Source: Lachnospiraceae bacterium
GTDB taxonomy: Bacteria; Bacillota; Clostridia; Lachnospirales; Lachnospiraceae
Assembly: GCA_900770785.1 (NCBI GenBank)
Contig: CAAGLJ010000202.1
Coordinates: forward strand, 1-11,031
DNA length: 11,031 bases
Direction of reading: 5' to 3'
Below the pieces are notes generated by a model. The model was not told the origin of the DNA. It searched no databases and saw only the letters and a list, made by a program, of their open reading frames with translations. Shown piece after piece: positions 5,864 through 11,031 of the stretch. Within the stretch, counting starts at the first letter, position 1. Every line of letters begins with the position of its first letter. Made by a program: the position numbers and the translations under genes.

Positions 5864-5989
5864 TTTAGCCCAAAGCTCTAACTGAATAAATTCAACTTCT
5901 TTGCTAAATTGTGGAAAACGAAGCAAAGGGGGGATGATACATGAGCTTTATTGAGTGCATAATTTATATGGTTAAATGCTTGGGCTAAA
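5864..5989 (+). promoter_or_regulatory. Structured element bounded by a perfect 10-bp inverted repeat
   Basis: TTTAGCCCAA (5864-5873) is exactly complementary to TTGGGCTAAA (5980-5989), and a further GC/GC pair closes next to a single bulged A. Inside, CTTCTTTGCT (5896-5905) can pair with AGCAAAGGGG (5922-5931) as a 10-bp stem with two G-U pairs and a 16-nt loop. The inner stem covers the G-rich ribosome binding site of the micro-ORF at 5941, and the downstream arm of the outer repeat covers its stop codon. It may be a cis-acting RNA leader of the kinase transcript. No known riboswitch class is recognised, and no target-site duplication flanks the repeats. Confidence 0.4.
5941..5988 (+). CDS. 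Possible 15-residue hydrophobic micro-peptide
   Basis: ATG at 5941 opens a 15-codon frame ending in TAA at 5986-5988, product MSFIECIIYMVKCLG. AAAGGGGGG ends 7 nt upstream, a good ribosome binding site distance, but it can be masked by the hairpin at 5896-5931. The peptide is hydrophobic with two cysteines (residues 6 and 13) and one lysine. It is the only small frame with a plausible start between the Spo0A-like regulator and the AgrC-like membrane kinase. It could be a signal peptide precursor of the short hydrophobic type, a leader peptide governing the downstream kinase, or chance. No AgrB-like processing gene or transporter is present in the window, and it does not look like a standard AgrD. 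Confidence 0.3.
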   Translation: MSFIECIIYMVKCLG

Positions 5990-6023
5990 GCTGTCAGAGG
6001 AAACCTGTTAGTATCATGTATTT

Positions 6024-7364
6024 ATGTTATTCAAGATATTATCCATTATCATCAAGGGCATCTTTTTGTTTAACAGCTTTAATTTACTCTCGCAGAAAAA
6101 GGCAAAAAAGCATATTAAGATTATTAATGCACTTTCCATTTGCTGTCTGGCATGCAGTCACTTTTGGGCAATCAGAAATCCAAAATACTATGTGCTGCAA
6201 ACGGCAGCAGAGATATTTCTATTGATTCTCTATGCAGGTCTTTATGTAAAAAGGGATAATCAGGATATTCACATGAAAGCTGCCTATACCGTATGCTGTG
6301 CTGAAATCATATATGAAATCATCAGCATGGTCAGTATATTATCCGGAGTTATGGCAGGCTGGCTGTTGGGAATCAGCCTGAATGACAGAATTATGCCTTT
6401 TTGCGTATCTTGTAAAATTATAATTATAATGATCTTTTTCAAAAATAATCTTAATAAAATCTATTCGTATCAGCTGTCGAGGAACTATCAATGGATAATC
6501 ATCTTACTATACCTGCTGATTACAATAGCTAAAATGCCATTCTATTTTACGGATATTGGTGAAGTAAAAACCTTTAAAGCGGTAATCATAACCATGCTTA
6601 TATCGCTGGCAGGTTTCCTGACTATTATAAGCTATGACAAGCAGAAAACGGATCGGGAAAAAGAACGAATGGAGGCAGACAACCGCCGGTTATCTGCACA
6701 GCTTCATAAATCCAGAGAGATTTTACCGGCAGTGGTATCTGCTCTGGAAGAGGTCATAAGTGACAGAAAAAGCAAAGATAACACTCAGGCACATCGGCTT
6801 TTAAATGAGGTGCATAGTCTGTATGATTATCAGCTTAGAGAGAACCAAATGGAGGATTCATGGTTAAAGAGCTTTGGAAGTACAGGTTTACATATTCTGG
6901 ATGTTCAGCTGATGGAATATCTGGCTGAAGCAGCAAGGATGAAAATTAATCTGGATATTTTTGTTCCCCAGCCGATTGATGCCATTTTGAAAGAGAAAGG
7001 AATCAATCAGCTTAGGTTTCAGCGGGCTGTGGGGGATATGATACGCAATTCTTTCAAAGCGGCAGAAAGAGCCAATATTGATGAGAGGGAGATATTAGTA
7101 ATCATTGGCTGTAAGAAAAAAGCGGTTTTGGAAGTTTCTGTAATGGACAATGGAATTGCCTTTCCCAAGGAGGTATTGAAGAATTTTGGAAGAAGGGGAG
7201 TCAGCAAAGGGGGAACGGGAAACGGTCTGGCAGATTTGGTAGAGTTTATCGGTGAAGAAAGGGCCTCCCTGATTTTAGAAGAGTCAGCCAGGGGGGAAAC
7301 ATTTACCAAAGTACTGACATTGCTGTTTGATGAAGAAAATCGGTTGGAGATTTTGAGTTCCTGA
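6024..7364 (+). CDS. Polytopic membrane sensor kinase, GHKL/AgrC-like
   Basis: A 446-residue protein. The N-terminal half has about six or seven membrane segments (roughly 5-22, 33-50, 54-75, 86-117, 122-139, 156-175, 183-204), then a coiled linker rich in K, E and R (205-227), and a C-terminal GHKL ATPase. The ATPase shows the N-box MIRNSF (N342), the G1 box MDNG (374-377) and the G2 box GTGNGL (397-402). Multi-span input domains of this kind are typical of AgrC-type (HPK10) kinases that sense peptides. The candidate phosphoacceptor is H228 in QLHKSREILPAV; it lacks the HD..N pattern usual in that class, so autophosphorylation is not certain. No in-frame start exists upstream (TAG at 6009) and no ribosome binding site lies close to the ATG. 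Its likely partner is the Spo0A-like regulator upstream. A hairpin follows at 7387-7422. Confidence 0.8.
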   Translation: MLFKILSIIIKGIFLFNSFNLLSQKKAKKHIKIINALSICCLACSHFWAIRNPKYYVLQTAAEIFLLILYAGLYVKRDNQDIHMKAAYTVCCAEIIYEIISMVSILSGVMAGWLLGISLNDRIMPFCVSCKIIIIMIFFKNNLNKIYSYQLSRNYQWIIILLYLLITIAKMPFYFTDIGEVKTFKAVIITMLISLAGFLTIISYDKQKTDREKERMEADNRRLSAQLHKSREILPAVVSALEEVISDRKSKDNTQAHRLLNEVHSLYDYQLRENQMEDSWLKSFGSTGLHILDVQLMEYLAEAARMKINLDIFVPQPIDAILKEKGINQLRFQRAVGDMIRNSFKAAERANIDEREILVIIGCKKKAVLEVSVMDNGIAFPKEVLKNFGRRGVSKGGTGNGLADLVEFIGEERASLILEESARGETFTKVLTLLFDEENRLEILSS

Positions 7365-7386
7365 TGGGAAAAACAGGAGCAATGAG

Positions 7387-7422
7387 AATGGCTTCCCGGG
7401 ATGAGACCTTTGGGAAGCCATT
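7387..7422. terminator. Hairpin between the convergent kinase and PepSY genes
   Basis: AATGGCTTCCC (7387-7397) and GGGAAGCCATT (7412-7422) form a perfect 11-bp stem with a 14-nt loop, 22 bp after the kinase stop and 18 bp before the end of the PepSY gene. There is no U-run on either strand, so it may act as a 3' end stabiliser or a non-canonical terminator. Confidence 0.55.
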
Positions 7423-7440
7423 ACGATATTGCTAAAAGGA

Positions 7441-8133
7441 TTAATCATAAATGGACTCTGCGTCCCAGCTGATGATACTTCCGGTGTTGGCATCAATTTC
7501 AAATTCATATTCCATAGAATTATAGATGATTTTACCTTCATAAATCAGGCGGCCATCATCATAATCGGTATAAATACGAATATTGTCGGCTGTGGCGCCG
7601 GGAACCTGGGCCAGAGCCGTCTGGCGGGCAGTATCCATGCTCACAGCGGCAGCGTTTGCAGGAGTATTACCAGCTGTCCCGGCAGCATTATTATTCTGAA
7701 CGGTATTGGGATCAAAATAACCTTCCATATCATAGTCGAAGCTGATAATCGTTCCTGCCGCAGCATCGATTTCATAGTCATATTCTTTATTCCCTGCGTA
7801 AAATTCCACATCATAGGACCAGATTCCATCATCCATATCCAGCTTAACGTTGGAGAAGAGAAGGTCTTCCTGTTTTACTCCTGCGTGTTCCAGGGCAATT
7901 GCCATAGCCCTTTCTTCTCCTATATAAGAAGAGGTTTCAACGGTAACAGAACTGTTGGTTTTCTGGTTGTTCTGTAGGCTCTCCTGATTAATGGGAGTAA
8001 CCGTCTTTTCTTCCTGTGCAACGCTTACAGAAGACTGGGGTACATTATTTGTCTGGGCCTGAGACTGTCCACAGGCAGTTAAAAGAGAAACGCTTAATAA
8101 AAATGCTGCTGATACTTGTATTCTTTTTTTCAT
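7441..8133 (-). CDS. Lipoprotein with two PepSY domains
   Basis: The 230-residue product begins with a lipoprotein signal peptide: MKKR, a hydrophobic stretch, and the lipobox LLTAC with C21 as the lipidated residue. A polar Q/N/S/T-rich linker (22-68) follows. Two PepSY domains come next: about 70-134 (EERAMAIALEHAGV ... DYEIDAAAGTIISF) and about 165-224 (MDTARQTALAQVPG ... EFEIDANTGSIISW). They are joined by an N/A/G-rich spacer. The mature protein is acidic and should sit on the outer face of the membrane. The start at 8133 is chosen because GAGG lies 5 nt upstream; a GTG at 8151 in the same frame would spoil the signal peptide. It is the last gene of a regulator-kinase-PepSY operon, like ykoI in Bacillus subtilis, and may modulate or report to the kinase. 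Confidence 0.88.
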   Translation of the reverse strand: MKKRIQVSAAFLLSVSLLTACGQSQAQTNNVPQSSVSVAQEEKTVTPINQESLQNNQKTNSSVTVETSSYIGEERAMAIALEHAGVKQEDLLFSNVKLDMDDGIWSYDVEFYAGNKEYDYEIDAAAGTIISFDYDMEGYFDPNTVQNNNAAGTAGNTPANAAAVSMDTARQTALAQVPGATADNIRIYTDYDDGRLIYEGKIIYNSMEYEFEIDANTGSIISWDAESIYD

Positions 8134-8149
8134 ATTGTCCTCACATTCC

Positions 8150-8172
8150 ACCGCCGAAGCGGTTCTTTTTTT
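8150..8172 (+). terminator. Small hairpin before the PepSY gene; terminator-like on the plus strand
   Basis: ACCGC-CGAA-GCGGT (8150-8163) followed by TC and seven T (8166-8172) reads as a short intrinsic terminator on the plus strand, where it could stop antisense transcription into the kinase gene. In the minus-strand mRNA the same bases make a C(UUCG)G tetraloop hairpin, known to be very stable, a few bases before the PepSY ribosome binding site. There it may stabilise or separate expression of the last operon gene. Confidence 0.5.
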
Positions 8173-8235
8173 ATTTCGTTTTCCAATTGGTGACTTTATC
8201 CTATCGGTGGAAGATTAAAATAACATTAAAGGGCT

Positions 8236-9624
8236 TCACTGTTTTGGGGAAACTCCATCGGGCCTTATGGGAAAGGAAAAGAGGAAGGTGGTACCCACGC
8301 CATATTCACTTTCCACCCGAATCTGACCGCCATGTGCCTTCGTAATCCATTTGACCATGGGAAGACCAAGCCCTGCCCCCTGCCCATTGCTGGAGCTTCT
8401 GGAGCTGTCCACCTGATAAAAACGTTCCCAGATATGCTCCAGATGTTCTTTAGAAATACCGATGCCATCATCCTGTACAAAGCCTTCAATCTGACTGCCT
8501 TTACTGTACAGGGTGAGGAGGATATGGCCCTTTTTTTTCCCATAGGTAATGGCATTACCGATCAGATTCATAAAGAACCGCATAATCATGGTTTCATCGG
8601 CAAACATATACAAATCGGGCTGAATATTGGGTGTTATGGTAATTCCTCTGGCAGAAGCAATTTCTGCCTGTTCTTCACAGATGATTTCAGCCAGCTGGCT
8701 GAGATTGATCCGTTCCGGCTGCAAAAGCAATCGGCCGCTGTCTGCCCGGGAGAGAGTTAAAAGCTGGGAAATCAGCTGGGACATCTTTTTTCCCTGACGT
8801 TGAATAATCCCCAGACATTTTATCTGTTCCTCCTGGGAGGAGTCTTCCAGAAGAGCATACTCACACTGGGAAAGAATAACGGCAGTAGGAGTCCGCAGCT
8901 CGTGGGATACATCGGAGGTAAACTGCTTTTCCCGTTCAAAGGCATCCTGAAGCCGATCCATCATATGATCAAAGGTATGGGCCAGCCGGTGAACCTCGTC
9001 ATCCCCGCTTTTCAACTGAATCCGCCGGGATAAATCATTTCCCTTACTGATAGCAGAGGCGGTAGCAGTTACCTTATCCAAAGGAGCGAGGGCACGACGG
9101 ATAATCAGATATCCGCCAATGGAAATACAAAGCAGGAAAAAGGGAAAAATCACCAGTGCCATTCTAAACAGGGTGACCGTCATCCGTTCAGCGGCCGTCT
9201 GGGAGGTGATACCCCGCACCCACAGGGGACCATAGCCCTCTATTTCCATGAAATAGTCATAGATATACCATTGCGTATAAAAATCATATTCCTGCTGCAG
9301 TTCATCCATAATCAGGGAGGTGGTACCGCTGTAATAGGGAGGAAGCCGTCCGTAGAGGAAATTGCCTAAAGCATCGTAAACGGAGAGATAGATACCCTCT
9401 TCTATACCAAGAGTATTCCAGTCGTTACGAAAGGTTAAGGCTTCATTACTGTATCGGATTTCTTTAAAGCTGCGGGTTACCGTATTTTTTAATCGGTTTT
9501 CCGTACTGGACAGTACCCGGGTATTGCTGACTTTCAATAAAAAACCCAGAGTAAGTGCAACCAGCAGAGTCATAAAAACGGTGTACCACAGGGTGATTTT
9601 AAACTTGATGGAGAGCTTTTTCAT
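8236..9624 (-). CDS. Two-component sensor histidine kinase (HAMP-HisKA-HATPase)
   Basis: A 462-residue membrane kinase of the classical type. Membrane helix 1 is at about 10-30. An extracytoplasmic sensor region of about 120 residues (31-152), rich in Tyr, follows, then helix 2 (about 153-176), HAMP (about 177-230), the HisKA H-box FTSDVSHELRTP with H241, and the ATPase: N-box NLIGNA (N357), G1 QDDGIG (384-389), F-box RFYQVDSSRS and G2 GQGAGLGL (415-421). All catalytic motifs are intact. GAGG lies 6 nt before the ATG, which is only 7 bp after the stop of the upstream regulator gene, so translation is probably coupled. The signal is unknown; the PepSY lipoprotein encoded next suggests an envelope or peptide-type cue. 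It should phosphorylate the regulator encoded at 9632-10336. Confidence 0.95.
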   Translation of the reverse strand: MKKLSIKFKITLWYTVFMTLLVALTLGFLLKVSNTRVLSSTENRLKNTVTRSFKEIRYSNEALTFRNDWNTLGIEEGIYLSVYDALGNFLYGRLPPYYSGTTSLIMDELQQEYDFYTQWYIYDYFMEIEGYGPLWVRGITSQTAAERMTVTLFRMALVIFPFFLLCISIGGYLIIRRALAPLDKVTATASAISKGNDLSRRIQLKSGDDEVHRLAHTFDHMMDRLQDAFEREKQFTSDVSHELRTPTAVILSQCEYALLEDSSQEEQIKCLGIIQRQGKKMSQLISQLLTLSRADSGRLLLQPERINLSQLAEIICEEQAEIASARGITITPNIQPDLYMFADETMIMRFFMNLIGNAITYGKKKGHILLTLYSKGSQIEGFVQDDGIGISKEHLEHIWERFYQVDSSRSSSNGQGAGLGLPMVKWITKAHGGQIRVESEYGVGTTFLFSFPIRPDGVSPKQ

Positions 9625-9631
9625 GATAACC

Positions 9632-10336
9632 TCACTTAAGCTGCACAGAATCTGAGTTTTTAACAGTCTGTTCTTTTAATACGTAGCCTACTCCCCGGAC
9701 GGTGTGAATCAGTTTGGGGGTGAAGGCTTCATCCACTTTTTTTCTCAGGTAGCGAATATAGACGTCTACCAGATTGGAGCCGCCCTGGTAGTCATAGTTC
9801 CATATATGCTCTTCAATTTTTTCCCGGCTCAATACGATTCCCTGATTCAGTATCATATATTCCAGGATAGAAAATTCCTTTGCAGAAAGGGCAATGGGAG
9901 TATCATCCCGAAAAACACTGTGGCTGGTTAAATCCACCTTCAGATTGGCCAGCTGATAAATATTTTGTGCATTGCCGCTCTTTTTCCGAAGAAGGACACG
10001 AATCCGGGCCAGAAGCTCATCAAAAGCAAAAGGCTTTACCAGATAGTCGTCGGCTCCCGCATCCAGTCCTTCCACACGCTGGGCAATAGAGTCCCGGGCA
10101 GTGAGGAAAAGCACCGGAAGAGTACTTCCTCGGGAACGGATTTTTTTTAAAATTTCGATACCGCTCATTCCGGGCATCATAATGTCCATAACAGCAGCAT
10201 CGTACTCCGCATTCTCCAGATAGTACAGGGCTTCTTTACCATCCAGGCAGGTATCCACGCTGTATCCGTTTTTTTCCAGGGTTTTTCGGATGACATCGTT
10301 CAGGTCTTTTTCATCCTCGGCTAATAAAATACGCAT
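9632..10336 (-). CDS. OmpR/PhoB-family response regulator
   Basis: A 234-residue cytoplasmic transcription factor. The receiver (about 1-118) has the acidic pair E7-D8, phosphoacceptor D51 in AVMDIMMPG, T in LFLTARD and K in YLVKPFAFDELLARI. The C-terminal winged-helix domain runs from about 130 and shows LSAKEFSILEYMI, NQGIVLSREKIEEHIW, the recognition helix NLVDVYIRYLRKKVDE and the closing wing TVRGVGYVLKE. AGAGGA lies directly before the ATG at 10336; an in-frame ATG at 10348 overlaps that site and is less likely. First gene of the operon with the kinase and the PepSY lipoprotein, read from the promoter at 10430-10458. A perfect dyad at 10381-10400 in the leader may be an operator. Confidence 0.95.
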   Translation of the reverse strand: MRILLAEDEKDLNDVIRKTLEKNGYSVDTCLDGKEALYYLENAEYDAAVMDIMMPGMSGIEILKKIRSRGSTLPVLFLTARDSIAQRVEGLDAGADDYLVKPFAFDELLARIRVLLRKKSGNAQNIYQLANLKVDLTSHSVFRDDTPIALSAKEFSILEYMILNQGIVLSREKIEEHIWNYDYQGGSNLVDVYIRYLRKKVDEAFTPKLIHTVRGVGYVLKEQTVKNSDSVQLK

Positions 10337-10380
10337 TTTTCCTCTCATTCTGCTGCTTTGGCAGCCTTTTGCTCACAGGG

Positions 10381-10400
10381 ATTTGTGCAATGGCACAAAT
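10381..10400. promoter_or_regulatory. Perfect 8-bp dyad in the leader of the two-component operon
   Basis: ATTTGTGC-AATG-GCACAAAT lies about 30 bp downstream of the -10 box of the minus-strand promoter and about 45 bp before the regulator start codon. It has no U-run, so it is more likely a repressor operator or leader hairpin than a terminator. The cognate factor is unknown. Confidence 0.5.
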
Positions 10401-10429
10401 GTCCATATTTTCTGATAGCTTTATCTATA

Positions 10430-10458
10430 AGTATAGTAGCAGATTTGCTTGCTATCAA
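10430..10458 (-). promoter_or_regulatory. Sigma-A-type promoter for the regulator-kinase-PepSY operon
   Basis: On the minus strand TTGATA (10453-10458) and TATACT (10430-10435) are separated by exactly 17 bp. The start codon of the regulator gene is about 95 bp further on. The -35 overlaps that of the divergent pheA promoter. Confidence 0.75.
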
Positions 10459-10477
10459 GCCAAATTTAGAGTAAAAT
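10449..10477 (+). promoter_or_regulatory. Sigma-A-type promoter for pheA
   Basis: TTGCTA (10449-10454) and TAAAAT (10472-10477) are 17 bp apart, leaving a leader of about 75 nt before the pheA start. I see no T-box or obvious leader-peptide attenuator in that leader. Confidence 0.65.
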
Positions 10478-10559
10478 TTTAGATGACTCTTCAAGGAAGA
10501 CAAGTTGGGGTCAGAGGAACAAAAAGAAGGCTGTCATGCAGCAGAAATGAGAGGAAATG

Positions 10560-11031
10560 ATGAGAGAGCTTTCAGAATTAAGAGAAGAACTGGATGCCAT
10601 AGACCGAAAGATTGTGGAGCTGTATCAGCAGCGGATGGAGATAAGTGAGGGAGTAGCAGAATATAAAATTGCCAATGGGAAGATGGTTCTGGACAGGGAC
10701 AGAGAGGCCCAAAAGATTGATGCGGTTACGGCTCTGGCCCATAATGAATTTAACAAAAAGGCTATTCGGGAGCTGTTTGAACAGATTATGTCGGTCAGTC
10801 GGAAGCTACAGTACAGAATGTTGTCAGAGCAGGGAAGAACCCTGCGTCTGCCCTTTGAGTCAGTAGATGCTCTTGTAAAAAAGGATACCAGGGTGGTTTT
10901 TCAGGGAGCACCCGGCTCCTATTCGCAGGAGGCACTGGAAACTTTTTTTGGAAAGAGAACAGACTGTTTTCCGGTAGAAACCTTCCGTCAGGCCATGTGT
11001 GCTTTGGAAGAAGGCAGTGAGATCGGAAGAG
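10560..11031 (+). CDS. pheA: Chorismate mutase/prephenate dehydratase, 5' part (3' truncated)
   Basis: The frame is open from the ATG to the right edge. The first ~95 residues are an AroQ-type chorismate mutase: ELREELDAIDRKIVELYQQR, then EISEGVAEYK, and DRDREAQKID, followed by the long helix with FEQIMSVSRKLQ. A linker leads into the prephenate dehydratase domain, recognisable by VVFQGAPGSYSQEA and FPVETFRQAMCALEEG. The bifunctional enzyme converts chorismate to prephenate and on to phenylpyruvate in phenylalanine synthesis. The product should run to about 370 residues with a C-terminal ACT domain, outside the window. GAGG lies 5 nt before the ATG at 10560; an adjacent in-frame ATG at 10557 is too close to it. 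The last codons (E-I-G-R) depart from the family sequence because of the adapter-like bases at 11020-11031. Confidence 0.93.
   Translation, partial: MRELSELREELDAIDRKIVELYQQRMEISEGVAEYKIANGKMVLDRDREAQKIDAVTALAHNEFNKKAIRELFEQIMSVSRKLQYRMLSEQGRTLRLPFESVDALVKKDTRVVFQGAPGSYSQEALETFFGKRTDCFPVETFRQAMCALEEGSEIGR
11020..11031 (+). other. Probable Illumina adapter remnant at the contig end
   Basis: The final 12 bases, AGATCGGAAGAG, equal the first 12 bases of the standard TruSeq-type adapter. They fall where pheA should encode the conserved (A/D)DY.VLPIENS continuation, and the translation stops resembling the family exactly there. The window therefore probably ends with untrimmed adapter rather than genomic DNA. 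Confidence 0.8.

Noticed and set aside
5864..5989. Insertion of a miniature mobile element
   Set aside because: The 10-bp inverted repeats would fit, but no target-site duplication or second copy is seen in the window; kept only as an alternative to an RNA element.
6016..6225. A 69-codon frame starting 8 bp before the kinase ATG
   Set aside because: It overlaps the kinase membrane domain in another frame, has an odd basic and Cys/Tyr-rich composition and no close ribosome binding site; treated as a shadow of the kinase gene.
8134..8151. GTG start extending the PepSY lipoprotein by six residues
   Set aside because: It would put acidic residues before the signal peptide and lies upstream of the GAGG that serves the ATG at 8133.
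10478..10559. Possible attenuator or T-box in the pheA leader
   Set aside because: The leader is too short, lacks a T-box consensus and shows no Phe-rich leader peptide or terminator stem.

Overview
The window looks like an 11-kb piece of a low-to-mid-GC Gram-positive (Firmicutes) chromosome, most likely a gut clostridium of the Lachnospiraceae type. The grounds are purine-rich GGAGG-type ribosome binding sites, TTGxxx-17-TAxAAT promoters, a class B aspartate transcarbamoylase encoded as pyrB-pyrI, a response regulator ending in a Spo0A-type DNA-binding domain, and mostly chromosomal housekeeping genes. No phage, insertion sequence, rRNA, tRNA or CRISPR array is seen. The last 12 bases match the start of a common Illumina adapter, so the right edge is probably the end of a draft contig.

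Layout. (1) 2-268: the 3' end of an unrecognised coiled-coil gene, ending at a bidirectional terminator. (2) 333-2370, minus strand: a nitroreductase-like flavoprotein gene, then pyrB and pyrI. (3) 2371-3085: a divergent promoter region, a small PH-domain protein gene and a long bidirectional terminator. (4) 3086-3478, minus: a small CmpB/PF06541-like membrane protein. (5) 3596-5741, plus: folC (folylpolyglutamate/dihydrofolate synthase) followed 43 bp later by a Spo0A-like response regulator and a terminator. (6) 5742-6023: a 282-bp non-coding but highly structured stretch. (7) 6024-7364, plus: a polytopic membrane GHKL kinase resembling peptide-sensing AgrC-type kinases. (8) 7441-10336, minus: an OmpR-type response regulator, a HAMP/HisKA kinase and a two-PepSY-domain lipoprotein, an order like ykoG-ykoH-ykoI of Bacillus subtilis. 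(9) 10560 to the right edge: the beginning of pheA (chorismate mutase-prephenate dehydratase), divergent from the two-component operon with overlapping promoters.

How the genes may work together. pyrB and pyrI make the catalytic and regulatory chains of aspartate transcarbamoylase. The minus-strand regulator, kinase and PepSY lipoprotein look like a complete envelope-sensing two-component system. The most unusual part is 4947-7364. It pairs a Spo0A-like regulator with an AgrC-like membrane kinase. Between them lie repeated GGTCGRA(A/T) motifs resembling the Spo0A box, a 126-bp element bounded by a perfect 10-bp inverted repeat, and inside it a 15-codon hydrophobic micro-ORF whose ribosome binding site can fold into a hairpin. 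Together these suggest a self-contained signalling cassette, possibly with its own peptide. This is inference; only the sequence features themselves are observed.
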